From DASUDX01 sp036275365 (GTDB lineage Bacteria; Pseudomonadota; Gammaproteobacteria; Nevskiales; Nevskiaceae): a stretch of 64,000 nt of DNA. Shown in pieces: positions 30,156 through 38,630 of the stretch (its first letter is position 1; every line of letters begins with the position of its first letter). The notes below the pieces were generated by a model. It saw nothing but the letters and a program-made list of their open reading frames with translations. It was not told the origin of the DNA and did no database searches. The translations under genes and the position numbers were made by a program. The stretch is taken from assembly GCA_036275365.1 (NCBI GenBank), contig DASUDX010000032.1, forward strand, positions 10,657-74,656, in the 5' to 3' direction.

Positions 30156-31439
30156 TCAGCCGGCGGCGAGCAGGGCGAAGGCCTCGCGCGCCGCCGTGAG
30201 CGTGTGCGCGATCTCCGCCTCGCCGTGGGCGGCGGAGACAAAGCCGGCCTCGTAGGCGGACGGCGCGAGATAGACCCCGCGCGCCAGCATGTGGTGGAAG
30301 AAGCGCTTGAAGCGGTCCTGATCACAGGCGCTGACATCGGCCAGACCGCGGATCGGTCCGCGGCCGAAGTAGAGCCCGAACATGCTGCCGACCCGGGTGG
30401 TGGTGAAGGCGATGCCGGCGGCATCCGCCTCGCCCTGCAGACCCTCGCACAGGGCACGGGTGCTGGCCTCGAGCCGGGCATAGATCGCCGGATCGTCGAG
30501 GGCGCGCAGCAGGGCGAGCCCGGCGCTCATCGCCAGCGGATTGCCGCTGAGCGTGCCGGCCTGGTAGACCGGACCGACCGGGGCGAGCGTCTGCATCACC
30601 TCGCGGCGGCCGCCGAAGGCGCCGACCGGCAGCCCGCCGCCGATGATCTTGCCGAGGGTGATCAGGTCCGGGGCGACGCCGTAGAGCCCGGTGGCCGAGC
30701 GCGGGTGCACGCGGAACCCGGTCATCACCTCATCGAAGATCAGCAGCGCCCCGTGCTCGCTGCACAGCGCGCGCAGGCCCTCGAGAAAGCCGGGCGCCGG
30801 CGGCACGCAGTTCATGTTGCCGGCCACCGGCTCGACGATCACCGCGGCGATCGTCTCGGGGTTCGCGGCGAACAGCGCCTGCACCGAGGCGAGATCGTTG
30901 TAGGTCGCGGTCAGGGTGAGCCGGGCGAGGTCGGCGGGCACCCCCGGCGAGGTCGGCACGCCGAAGGTCAGCAGGCCGGAACCGGCCTTGACCAGCAGGG
31001 AGTCGCCATGGCCGTGGTAGCAGCCTTCGAACTTGAGGATGCGATCGCGGCCGGTGAAGCCGCGGGCCAGCCGCAGGGCGGACATGGTCGCCTCGGTGCC
31101 GCTGGAGCACAGCCGCACCATCTCCAGATGGGGCACCCGGGCGCAGAGCAGCTCGGCCATCTCGATCTCGGCCTCGGTCGGCGCGCCATAGCTCATGCCG
31201 ATGGTGGCCTGGTGGGTCACCGCCGCGACCACCGCCGGGTGCTGGTGGCCGAGGATCATCGGCCCCCAGGAGCCGATGTAGTCGACATAGGCGCGGCCGT
31301 CGGCATCGTGGATCCAGGCGCCGCTGGCGCGGGCGATGAAGCGCGGCGTGCCGCCCACCGAGCGGAAGGCGCGCACCGGCGAGTTCACCCCTCCCGGGAT
31401 GTGGCGCTGGGCACGGTCGAAGAGCTGATCGGAAGTCAT
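30156..31439 (-). CDS. hemL: Glutamate-1-semialdehyde 2,1-aminomutase
   Basis: HemL turns glutamate-1-semialdehyde into 5-aminolevulinate, the committed step of tetrapyrrole synthesis by the C5 route. The 427-residue product has NSPVRAFRSVGGTPRF at the start, IGSWGPMILGHQHP, the PLP lysine in TLGKIIGGGLPVGAFGG and LIFDEVMTGFRV. The length is as in E. coli (426). Transcription order is thiD, thiE, hemL, DedA-PAP2, ftsY on the minus strand. ATG 31439 begins MTSDQLFDRAQRHIPGGVNSP, a normal family start. hemJ, another heme gene, is at 49.5 kb. Confidence 0.97.
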   Translation of the reverse strand: MTSDQLFDRAQRHIPGGVNSPVRAFRSVGGTPRFIARASGAWIHDADGRAYVDYIGSWGPMILGHQHPAVVAAVTHQATIGMSYGAPTEAEIEMAELLCARVPHLEMVRLCSSGTEATMSALRLARGFTGRDRILKFEGCYHGHGDSLLVKAGSGLLTFGVPTSPGVPADLARLTLTATYNDLASVQALFAANPETIAAVIVEPVAGNMNCVPPAPGFLEGLRALCSEHGALLIFDEVMTGFRVHPRSATGLYGVAPDLITLGKIIGGGLPVGAFGGRREVMQTLAPVGPVYQAGTLSGNPLAMSAGLALLRALDDPAIYARLEASTRALCEGLQGEADAAGIAFTTTRVGSMFGLYFGRGPIRGLADVSACDQDRFKRFFHHMLARGVYLAPSAYEAGFVSAAHGEAEIAHTLTAAREAFALLAAG

Positions 31440-31523
31440 GGACGCAGACGAGGCGCAGGCCGGAGGTCCGCCGCAGCGGGCGCGCCACCGGCGGGCCGCC
31501 GGCGGCGAGAAGGGAGCCGCATT

Positions 31524-32186
31524 CTAGCGAGGCCCCGCCGGGCTGTTGGCGAGCGCGCGGGCAAAGGCCTGGCAGGCCTGTTCGACCGCCGCCGGATCCG
31601 GTTGTCCGAACAGCGCATCGATCACCGCCAGCCAGTCGGCACCGGCGGCGATCAGCGCCGGCGCCTGCAGCGGGGTGATGCCCCCGATCGCGCACAGGGT
31701 GACCGTCCCCAGCCGGGCGCGCGCCTGCCCGAGCACCGCCAGCGGCGCGGCCGGCGCGTCCGGCTTGGTGCGCGAGGGGTAGAAGCGGCCGAAGGCGAGC
31801 ACATCCGCCCCGGCGGCGCGCGCCTGCTCGGCCCGCGCCAGCGAGGCGCCGCAGGTGGCGCCGATCAGCGCCTGCGGCCCCAGCCGCGCCCGCGCGGCGG
31901 CCAGATCGCCATCGCCGGCGCCGAGATGCACGCCGGCCGCGCCCACCGCGCGCGCCAGTTCCACATCGTCATTGATGATCAGCGAAGCACCCTGTGCCGA
32001 CAGGGTCTGGCAGAGCCCACCGGCGAGCCGCTCGCGCCGCTGCCGGTCACTGGTCTTGTCGCGGTACTGCAGGCGACGCACGCCGGCGGCCAGCAGCACC
32101 GCGACCACCTCGGCCAGCCGGCCCTCGTCGGCCAGCAGCGCGGCGCTGGTGATGGGATACAGGCGCTGCAGCGGGGTGGCGGTCAT
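31524..32186 (-). CDS. thiE: Thiamine-phosphate synthase
   Basis: ThiE joins HMP pyrophosphate with thiazole phosphate to form thiamine monophosphate. The 220-residue product has YRDKTSDRQRR, INDDVELA, GVHLGAGDGDL, FGRFYPSRTKPDAPAAPL and AIGGITPLQAPALIAAGADW, covering the diphosphate and phosphate sites. ATG 32186 overlaps the thiD stop by 4 bp (ATGA), so thiD and thiE are translationally coupled. I see no thiamine-pyrophosphate riboswitch ahead of the pair. Confidence 0.95.
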   Translation of the reverse strand: MTATPLQRLYPITSAALLADEGRLAEVVAVLLAAGVRRLQYRDKTSDRQRRERLAGGLCQTLSAQGASLIINDDVELARAVGAAGVHLGAGDGDLAAARARLGPQALIGATCGASLARAEQARAAGADVLAFGRFYPSRTKPDAPAAPLAVLGQARARLGTVTLCAIGGITPLQAPALIAAGADWLAVIDALFGQPDPAAVEQACQAFARALANSPAGPR

Positions 32187-32965
32187 GACAGCGGCCCGCG
32201 GCCGGGAATGCGGCGGCCACCGCCCACCCGCCGGGCGCGCCGCAGCCGCGCCTGCACATAGCGCTGGGCGGTCTCGGCCGCACTCTCCAGCGGCTCGCCG
32301 CGGGCCAGCCGGCCGGCCAGGGCGGCGGCCAGGGTGCAGCCGGCGCCGTGGAAGGTCTCGGCCTCGCGCGGCCAGCGCCAGTGGCGGCTGGGCCGGCCCT
32401 GCTGGTGCAGGCTGTTGTGCACCTCGGCGCCGCCGACATCGCCGCCGGTGATCAGCACCGCCGCGCAGCCGCGCGCCAGCAGGGCGGCGGCGGCGGCCTC
32501 GCGCTCGGTGCAGCCGCTGAGCCGGCAGGCCTCGGCCAGATTGGGCGTGAGCACGCTGATCTGCGGCAGCAGATCGAGCAGCGCCGCCTCCCCGGCCGGG
32601 TGGCTGAGTTCGGTGCCGCCGCCGGCGCGCAGCACCGGGTCGAGCACCCGCGGCAGACCGGCCGGCAGCTCGGCCAGACGCCGCGCCAGCCAGGCCGCCT
32701 GGGCGGCGGCGTCGATCAGGCCGATCTTCAGCGCCGCCGGCTGCAGATCGGCCAGCAGGCAGCGCCACTGCCGCTCGAGCAGGGCCAGGTCCACCGTGCG
32801 GGTCTCGTGCACCGTGTGGCTGTCCTGTACGGTCAGCACCGAGATCAGCGGCAGGCCGTGGGCGCCCTGGTCGGCCAGCGCCAGCAGATCGGCGGCGATC
32901 CCCGCCCCCCCGCCCGGATCGAGCCCGGACAGGCAGAGCACCAGCGGCAGGTCGGCATCAGGCAT
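32183..32965 (-). CDS. thiD: Hydroxymethylpyrimidine/phosphomethylpyrimidine kinase
   Basis: ThiD phosphorylates HMP twice for thiamine synthesis. The 260-residue product has the ribokinase-like GLDPGGGAGIAADL, the TVQDSHTV block, VLDPVLRAGGGTEL, LTPNLAEACRL and the anion-hole/catalytic GAGCTLAAALAGRLARG. The usual phosphate loop DTHGTGC here reads FHGAGCTLAAALA, which keeps the GxGC core. The last 25 residues are arginine-rich and longer than most. It leads a thiD-thiE unit, reading away from the AT-rich island at 33.1 kb. Confidence 0.93.
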   Translation of the reverse strand: MPDADLPLVLCLSGLDPGGGAGIAADLLALADQGAHGLPLISVLTVQDSHTVHETRTVDLALLERQWRCLLADLQPAALKIGLIDAAAQAAWLARRLAELPAGLPRVLDPVLRAGGGTELSHPAGEAALLDLLPQISVLTPNLAEACRLSGCTEREAAAAALLARGCAAVLITGGDVGGAEVHNSLHQQGRPSRHWRWPREAETFHGAGCTLAAALAGRLARGEPLESAAETAQRYVQARLRRARRVGGGRRIPGRGPLS

Positions 32966-33072
32966 CGGCAGGGGCGGGAGCAGGGTCGGGCACGGCGGCG
33001 CAGTCTAGGGCGACGCACCGGCGCCGGGCGGCCCGGCTGAGGAACTTGTGCAGCGCAGCGTGAACAGAACGG

Positions 33073-33283
33073 CTATACACAGTCCGCGGGTCCGCCGCCG
33101 CGCAGGCCGCGTCGATACGGGCGGGCGCCTGAAAAGTGCTGCATGAAATTTTCAAATAGTTGATTTAATTGATACTTCTCCACATGAGCAGAAACTGGTC
33201 CAGAGGCAGAATTGCGCGCCACTACGGGCCTCGGCGCGGGTGCGCCGGCGGTTGCCCACAACCTTATCCACACCTCTTGTGGA
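33073..33283. other. AT-rich intergenic island with DnaA-box-like 9-mers
   Basis: The 343-bp gap 32966-33308 between divergent thiD and the propeller gene holds the most AT-rich stretch of the window (about 33130-33190, with TGAAATTTTCA and TTGATTTAATTGAT). Four sites resemble the DnaA box TTATNCACA: CTATACACA at 33073 (8/9), TTCTCCACA at 33174 (8/9), TTGCCCACA at 33252 (7/9) and TTATCCACA at 33264 (9/9), all in the same direction. The last is part of an inverted repeat TCCACA-CCTCT-TGTGGA (33267-33283). This could be a replication-origin-like or DnaA-titrating locus, or a DnaA-regulated promoter. dnaA, dnaN and gidA are not nearby. Confidence 0.45.
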
Positions 33284-33308
33284 CCTGCGGCGCTTTCTGA
33301 TCTTCAAC

Positions 33309-34262
33309 ATGCACTTAGCGCACAAACCTCAGGTGAGGCCGCGGCGGTGGAACCATCCGGGTGCCGGGCTCCTCGCGATCCTCCTCGCGGCGCTGGCCGG
33401 GGCCGCCCGGGGCGGACCGCCGCCCGCCCTGCCGGCCGGCTTCGAGTACCGCGGCTTCATCCGCGACGCCCGCCTGCCCGAGCTCTCGGGTCTGGCCGCC
33501 TCGCCGACCCAGCCCGGGGTGTTCTGGGCCCTGAACGACAGCGGCAATGCGCCCCTGCTGGTGCGGCTGACCCTGGACCCGGCGGTGATCGACGCCCTGC
33601 CCCTGAGCCCGGCCAGCCATCTGGACTGGGAGGATCTCGCCGCCTGGCAGGAGCCCGATGGCCGCGGCTGGCTGGCGGTGGCCGATGTGGGCGACAACTT
33701 CGCCCTGCGTCCGCATGTGCTGGTGCACCTGCTGCCGGAGCCGGCGCCTGGACAGACCCAGGCGAGCCCGGCGCGGACCCTGCGCCTGCGCTACGAGGAC
33801 GGTCCGCGCGACTGCGAGGCCGTGGCGGTGGATGTGAGCGGCCGGCGCCTGCTGCTGCTGGACAAGCGGCGCACGCCGATCGGCCTTTACGAGGCGCCGC
33901 TGGATGCCGCCGGCGGCGAGGCGGTGCTGACCGCACGGCGCATCGCCAGCCTGCCGGTGCACTGGCCGGAGCCGCTGCCGCTGGTCAGCCCGCTCTCGGC
34001 GCATCAGCGTGGCCAGATCACCGCCGCGGATCTGAGTGCCGACGGGCGCACCCTGGTGCTGCTCACCTACACCCATCTGCTGCGCTACCAGCGCGGCGAG
34101 GGCGAGGACTGGCCGGCGGCCCTGGCCCGCCCCCCGGGGCTGTACCAGCGGCTGCCGCGCTACGGCGGCTTCGAGTCGCTGGCGCTGGACCGCGACGGCC
34201 GGCGGCTGTGGCTGGGCACCGAGGGCGAGTGGGCGCATCTGTTCGGCTATGTCCCGCCCTGA
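33309..34262 (+). CDS. Secreted beta-propeller-like protein of unknown function
   Basis: From ATG 33309 the 317-residue product has a basic N-terminus and hydrophobic signal segment (AGLLAILLAALAGAARG). Repeats with the PELSGLAASPTQPGVFWALND and DRDGRRLWLGTEGE pattern follow, typical of beta-propeller blades like those of SdiA-regulated or phytase-like secreted proteins. A segment with DWEDLAAWQEPDGRGWLAVADVG supplies acidic residues that could bind calcium. No catalytic motif is visible. It is followed by a TPR protein and an L,D-transpeptidase on the same strand (76 and 16 bp gaps), so a periplasmic role near the cell wall is possible but inferred. Confidence 0.7.
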   Translation: MHLAHKPQVRPRRWNHPGAGLLAILLAALAGAARGGPPPALPAGFEYRGFIRDARLPELSGLAASPTQPGVFWALNDSGNAPLLVRLTLDPAVIDALPLSPASHLDWEDLAAWQEPDGRGWLAVADVGDNFALRPHVLVHLLPEPAPGQTQASPARTLRLRYEDGPRDCEAVAVDVSGRRLLLLDKRRTPIGLYEAPLDAAGGEAVLTARRIASLPVHWPEPLPLVSPLSAHQRGQITAADLSADGRTLVLLTYTHLLRYQRGEGEDWPAALARPPGLYQRLPRYGGFESLALDRDGRRLWLGTEGEWAHLFGYVPP

Positions 34263-34338
34263 GCGCCGGACGGACGGCGCGGCGGACGGCACTGCTACAC
34301 TTTTGCGCGTGACGAATCCCCTGAATCGAGGTCCCCGC

Positions 34339-35355
34339 GTGAAATCCCACCTGCTGAGCGCGGCCTTCGCCGCCCTGCTGCTGTCCAGCCCGCTGACGCT
34401 CGCCGCCACCGCGGCCGAGGAAGCGCAGGCGCTGATCGATCAGGGCGATCTCAACGGCGCGCTCAAGCGTCTCGACCGCCAGCTCTCCAGCTCGCCGCAG
34501 GACGCCGAATCGCGCTTCCTGCGCGGTCTGGTGCTGGTCAAGCTCAACCGCTCGGCCGACGCGGTCAAGGCCTTCTCCGAGCTCACCCGCGATTACCCGC
34601 AGCTGCCCGAGCCCTACAACAATCTCGCCGTGCTCTACGCCCAGCAGGGCGATTACGAGAAGGCCCGCGACGCCCTGGAAGCGGCGCTCGCCACCCACCC
34701 CAGCTACGCCACCGCCCATGAGAATCTGGGCGACATCTACACCGCGCTGGCCGGTGCCGCCTACAACCGGGCGCTGATCCTCGACCAGAACAACAGCCTG
34801 GTGCGGCGCAAGCTGGACCTGATCGGCTCGCTGGGCACCGCCAGCAGCGGGGCAGCGCCGGCGCCGACGGTGGCCGCCGTCACCGCTCCCGCCCCGGTTG
34901 CCGTGGCGCCCGCCCCGACCGCGGCCCCCGCGCCGGCACCGGTGGCCGCCAGCACGCGCCTGCCGGAACCGCCGCCGGCGCCCGCCGCCCCGGCCGGTGG
35001 GGGCGTCGACGAGGCCACCGCCGAGGCCATCTCGGCCGCCCTGTTCGCCTGGGCCCAGGCCTGGAGCGCGCAGAATCTCGAGGCCTACTTCGCCACCTAT
35101 GCGCCCGCCTTCACCCCCGAGGGCGGCCTGACCCGCAACGCCTGGGAGATCCAGCGCCGTGACCGCATCTCGCGGCCGAAGAAGATCGCCGTGCGCGCCA
35201 CCAACCCGCAGATCGTGCGGATGGGCGGCGATCGCGTGCGCGTCAGCTTCCTGCAGGAATACGAGTCCGACAGCTTCTCCGACCAGGTCAACAAGGTGCT
35301 GGAGCTGGAGCGCAGCGGCGGCGCCTGGCTGATCCAGCGCGAATACACGCGCTGA
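34339..35355 (+). CDS. Secreted TPR protein with C-terminal Csd6-type NTF2-like domain
   Basis: Starting at GTG 34339 (AATCGAGG upstream) the 338-residue product has a signal peptide ending near ALAA, three to four TPR repeats (about 25-160: EEAQALIDQGDLNGALKRLD, AYNRALILDQ) and an Ala/Pro linker of about 60 residues. The C-terminal domain of about 100 residues has an AWAQAWSAQNLEAYFATYAP opening and ends GAWLIQREYTR. The next gene's product shares this domain. It resembles the NTF2-like domain of Csd6-type L,D-carboxypeptidases/transpeptidases. It is probably periplasmic and may bring the enzyme to a partner, but this is inferred. Confidence 0.85.
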   Translation: MKSHLLSAAFAALLLSSPLTLAATAAEEAQALIDQGDLNGALKRLDRQLSSSPQDAESRFLRGLVLVKLNRSADAVKAFSELTRDYPQLPEPYNNLAVLYAQQGDYEKARDALEAALATHPSYATAHENLGDIYTALAGAAYNRALILDQNNSLVRRKLDLIGSLGTASSGAAPAPTVAAVTAPAPVAVAPAPTAAPAPAPVAASTRLPEPPPAPAAPAGGGVDEATAEAISAALFAWAQAWSAQNLEAYFATYAPAFTPEGGLTRNAWEIQRRDRISRPKKIAVRATNPQIVRMGGDRVRVSFLQEYESDSFSDQVNKVLELERSGGAWLIQREYTR

Positions 35356-35371
35356 TCCGCAGGCCGGCGGC

Positions 35372-36562
35372 ATGCTGAAGGCTGAACGGAGTCGGCCTCG
35401 GGCCGGGCTTTGCGCCGCCCTGCTGCTGCTCGGGCTGCTGGGCGGGCTGCCGGCGGCGGCGCGCAGCGCCGACACCGATGCCGAGCGCGATCTGGTGAGC
35501 GCGCTGGCCCTGCTGCAGAGCGGCGATTCGGCGGCGGCGATCCGCACCATCGGCGATCTGCTGCAGCGCAAGCCGGAGTTCCGTCTTGCCCAGCTCGCCT
35601 ATGCCGAGGCGCTGGCGGCGCGCTCGGGGATTCCCGGCGTGCTCGCCGATGACGCCGATCCGCGCCTGCAGGAGCTGATCGAGGAGGCGCGGCTGCGCCA
35701 GCGCCAGGCCGGCTTCAGTCCGCCGCCGGGCAGCCTGCCGCACACCGTGCTGCAGCTCGCCGAGGAGTATCCGCATCTGGTGCTGGTGGACCTGCCCAAC
35801 GCGCGCCTGCATCTGTTCGAGAACCGCCGCGGCGAGCTGCGCCTGCTGCGCTCCCACTACGCGGCGATGGGCAAGAACGGCTTCGGCAAGCAGGTCGAGG
35901 GCGACAACCGCACCCCGGTCGGCATCTATCATGTGACCGGCTGGCTGGACGACCGCACCCTGCCCGATCTCTACGGTGCCGGGGCGCTGCCGCTGAACTA
36001 TCCCAATCTGTGGGACCGCTTCCAGGCCAAGACCGGCTATGGCATCTGGCTGCACGGGGTGCCGCGCAACACCTATGTGCGCGCGCCGCGCAGCTCCGAG
36101 GGCTGCGTGACCATGGCCAACGAGGATCTCGAGGCGCTGCGCCCCTACACCGTGGCCAGCCGCGCCCCGGTGGTGCTCAGCGATACCGTCGAGTGGATCC
36201 CGGCCGAGGAGGCGCGGCGCCGGCGCGAGCGCTTCGCGGCACGGGTGGAGGCCTGGCGGCGGGACTGGGCCTCGCGCGACACCGCCGCCTATCTCGCCCA
36301 CTACGGCGATGACTTCACCACCGCCGGCATGGACAAGGCCGCCTTCGCCGCCCACAAGCGGCGGGTCAACGCCGGCAAGCAGTTCATCAAGGTCTCGATC
36401 GGCGATCTGAGCCTGTTCCGCTACCCGGGCGAGGATCTGTATCTGGCCGAGTTCACCCTCGACTACCAGAGCGACAACTACCGCTTCCGCGCCAAGAAGG
36501 AGCAGTACTGGAAGCCGGACGCGCGCGGCGAGTGGAAGATCTTCCGCGAGGAGAACCGCTGA
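35372..36562 (+). CDS. L,D-transpeptidase/carboxypeptidase with NTF2-like domain (Csd6-like)
   Basis: The 396-residue product has a signal peptide (about 1-32), a helical TPR-like region (35-110) and a YkuD catalytic domain (135-285) with His228 in WLHGVPR and Cys245 in SSEGCVTM, the standard active-site pair. A C-terminal domain of about 100 residues begins AWRRDWASRDTAAYLAHYGD. The YkuD plus NTF2-like layout matches Helicobacter Csd6, which trims peptidoglycan peptides, and the many L,D-transpeptidases annotated in this family. It should act in the periplasm on the peptidoglycan stem. It begins 16 bp after the TPR gene, whose C-terminal domain aligns with its own (D..Y...Y..F, IxV, WKI.RE). 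Confidence 0.93.
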   Translation: MLKAERSRPRAGLCAALLLLGLLGGLPAAARSADTDAERDLVSALALLQSGDSAAAIRTIGDLLQRKPEFRLAQLAYAEALAARSGIPGVLADDADPRLQELIEEARLRQRQAGFSPPPGSLPHTVLQLAEEYPHLVLVDLPNARLHLFENRRGELRLLRSHYAAMGKNGFGKQVEGDNRTPVGIYHVTGWLDDRTLPDLYGAGALPLNYPNLWDRFQAKTGYGIWLHGVPRNTYVRAPRSSEGCVTMANEDLEALRPYTVASRAPVVLSDTVEWIPAEEARRRRERFAARVEAWRRDWASRDTAAYLAHYGDDFTTAGMDKAAFAAHKRRVNAGKQFIKVSIGDLSLFRYPGEDLYLAEFTLDYQSDNYRFRAKKEQYWKPDARGEWKIFREENR

Positions 36563-36572
36563 GGCGGTGCGC

Positions 36573-37025
36573 TCAGAGCGGCTTGCGCAGCCGCTCGCCG
36601 TCGCCGCCGTCCTCGTAGTAGCCGGGCAGCGCGGCGTGGCGCCGGTAGCCGAGCCCGGCGTAGAGCTGGCGGGCGGCGCGATTGTCGGCACGCACCTCCA
36701 GGCTCATGTAGGTGCAGCCGCGCGCCCGCGCCGACCGCTCGGCCTGGGCCACCAGCGCCCGCGCCAGGCCCTGGCCGCGCGCGGCCGGATCGACGATCAG
36801 CGAGTAGATCCGCGCGCCGGCGTTGCCGCGGCGGAACAGCAGCAGCAGGTTGCCGAGCAGGCGCTCGCCGGCCTCGGCCACCCAGATCTCGGCACCGGCG
36901 CTGCGCAGGAAGCGCAGCCAGCCGGCGCGGCTCAGGCGATCGCCCGGAAACAGCGCCTCCAGCTGCAGCAGCGCCGCCAGGTCCTCGCGGCGGGCGCGTC
37001 GCAGCCGCGGCTCGGCGGCGGCCAT
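36573..37025 (-). CDS. GNAT-family N-acetyltransferase
   Basis: The 150-residue product has the acetyl-CoA motif A in VDPAARGQGLARALVAQAE (Q/RxxGxG/A) and the C-terminal LEVRADNRAARQLYAGLGYRR motif, typical of RimI-like enzymes. It should acetylate an amine, perhaps a protein N-terminus or a small molecule. It starts in the stop codon of the RimK-like gene (TGATG), so the two are coupled. This suggests that acetylation and ATP-dependent ligation act on the same target. The name rimI is not justified by this sequence alone. Confidence 0.85.
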   Translation of the reverse strand: MAAAEPRLRRARREDLAALLQLEALFPGDRLSRAGWLRFLRSAGAEIWVAEAGERLLGNLLLLFRRGNAGARIYSLIVDPAARGQGLARALVAQAERSARARGCTYMSLEVRADNRAARQLYAGLGYRRHAALPGYYEDGGDGERLRKPL

Positions 37026-38491
37026 CAGCGGCTCTGCTCGCGGGTGCGCGCCTCCAGCCGGCGCACGAAGTACTCCATCACCTTGCGATAGAGGCTGTCC
37101 TTGAGGAACAGGTCCTCGACGCCGTAGTCGATGTTGGGGTTGTCATTGACCTCGACCACCTTGACCGCCGCGCCGAACTGCTTGAGATCGACCCCGTAGA
37201 GGCCGTTGCCGACCGCGCGCGCGGCGTCCACCGCCACCCGCAGCACCGCCGCCGGCACCTCCTTGATGTCCAGCGTCTCGTGGTTGCCCTCGTGCTTCTT
37301 GCCGCCCTCGCGCTTGACCACCTGCCAGTGACCCTGGGCCATGTAGTAGCGGCAGGCATAGAGCGGCTGGCCATCGAGCACGCCAACCCGCCAGTCGTAC
37401 TCGGTGGGTTCGAAGCTCTGGGCGATGATCAGATCGCTGCGCTCGAGCATGTCGCGGGTCATGCGCTTGAGCTCGGCCTCGCTCTCGACCTTGATCACGC
37501 CCTTGGAGAACTGCGAGTCCGGCTGCTTGAGCACGCAGGGAAAGCCCAGCGTGCGGGCCACATCCTTGACGTTGCCGCGATGGATCAGCAGGGTCTTGGG
37601 CTGGGGGATGCGGTGGCGCTCCATCAGCTCGGCGAGGAACACCTTGTTGGCGGCGCGCAGGATCGACAGCGGATCGTCCACCACCACCAGCCCTTCGCGG
37701 GCGGCGCGGCGGGCGAAGCGGTAGGTGTGGTGATTGACCGCGGTGGTCTCGCGGATGAACAGGGCATCGAACTCGGCGACATGGCCGTAATCGGACTTGT
37801 CGAGGAAGTCGACATCGAAGCCGAGCTCCTCGGCGGCCTTCTCGAACAGCTTCAGGGCGCGCGCGTTGGAGGGCGGCTCCTTCTCGTCCTCGTTGACCAG
37901 GATGGCGAGGTCATAGCGCGAGGACTCGCGGCGGGCGCGCGGCATGCGCCGGCGGGTGAAGTAGTCGCGCGCCGCCTGGTGCATGAACTCCAGATGCGAG
38001 GCCGGCACCTCGCCGAGCGCGATCGGCCCCACGGTGTCCACCCGCCACTCCTCGCCGCGGTAGACGAAACGGGCCTGCAGCAGCGGTGCCGGGAACAGAT
38101 TGAACAGGGCCCGGGCCAGCCGCTCGTGGCGCTTGACCGGGGCGGCGCCGAAGTAGGCGTTGAGCAGGTACTCGGAACCCCCCAGGCGCGACAGCGAGGT
38201 CTGGATCAGCTCCTCGATCTCGTCGTTGAGCACGCCCGGGCTCTCGGCGAGCTTGAGGTCCTGGATGGTGGTGATGTCCGGCAGCGGCCGGTGTCCGCGC
38301 GCACCGGCGAGCAGGCTCACATAGTAGCCGGTGCTCTGGTAGCTGAAGCTGCGGCAGAGGTTGTAGACGCGGGTGTTGCGCGCGGTGTCCTGGGGCGCCT
38401 GGGCGAGGTACTCCCAGGCGGTGATCAGGCTCATGCCGGGGATCTGCACCGGCCAGTCGGCGCGGCTGTCCACCACCACCAGCCCGCTCAT
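37025..38491 (-). CDS. RimK-like ATP-grasp ligase with N-terminal extension
   Basis: The 488-residue product has a C-terminal ATP-grasp ligase domain (from about 260: VFLAELMERHRIPQPKTL, GFPCVLKQPDSQFSKGVIKV, metal-binding VKVVEVNDNPNIDYGVED). A separate N-terminal domain of about 190 residues (SLITAWEYLAQAPQ, YNLCRSFSYQSTGYYVSLLA) is found in a subfamily related to RimK and glutathione-synthetase-like enzymes. It should join a carboxylate to an amine using ATP. Substrate unknown. The coupling to a GNAT acetyltransferase gene recurs in Pseudomonas and Lysobacterales genomes as I recall. No signal peptide. Confidence 0.85.
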   Translation of the reverse strand: MSGLVVVDSRADWPVQIPGMSLITAWEYLAQAPQDTARNTRVYNLCRSFSYQSTGYYVSLLAGARGHRPLPDITTIQDLKLAESPGVLNDEIEELIQTSLSRLGGSEYLLNAYFGAAPVKRHERLARALFNLFPAPLLQARFVYRGEEWRVDTVGPIALGEVPASHLEFMHQAARDYFTRRRMPRARRESSRYDLAILVNEDEKEPPSNARALKLFEKAAEELGFDVDFLDKSDYGHVAEFDALFIRETTAVNHHTYRFARRAAREGLVVVDDPLSILRAANKVFLAELMERHRIPQPKTLLIHRGNVKDVARTLGFPCVLKQPDSQFSKGVIKVESEAELKRMTRDMLERSDLIIAQSFEPTEYDWRVGVLDGQPLYACRYYMAQGHWQVVKREGGKKHEGNHETLDIKEVPAAVLRVAVDAARAVGNGLYGVDLKQFGAAVKVVEVNDNPNIDYGVEDLFLKDSLYRKVMEYFVRRLEARTREQSR

Positions 38492-38630
38492 CGCCGCCTC
38501 CCCCGTCGATGGCCCGGCGCCGGGGCCGGAGGGACGGGCATCGGATCGGGCGTCATGGAGGGGCTGTCGGCGACGGGCGAGCGGGGCAGAATGCTAGCAC
38601 CGGATCCACCACCATCCGCAGGGAGGACCG

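Noticed and set aside
27927..32261. Plus-strand open frame of 1444 codons
   Set aside because: It is antisense to ftsY, the DedA fusion, hemL and thiE, and its composition is Gly/Arg/Gln/His-rich low complexity, as expected from codon bias on the opposite strand.
32966..33070. Thiamine-pyrophosphate riboswitch upstream of thiD
   Set aside because: No CTGAGA or the conserved GGATAATGCCAGCG-like segment is visible on the minus strand.
36573..37025. Naming the GNAT gene rimI
   Set aside because: The protein has the general RimI-like motifs but is not next to tsaB or other RimI neighbours, so the name is not supported.
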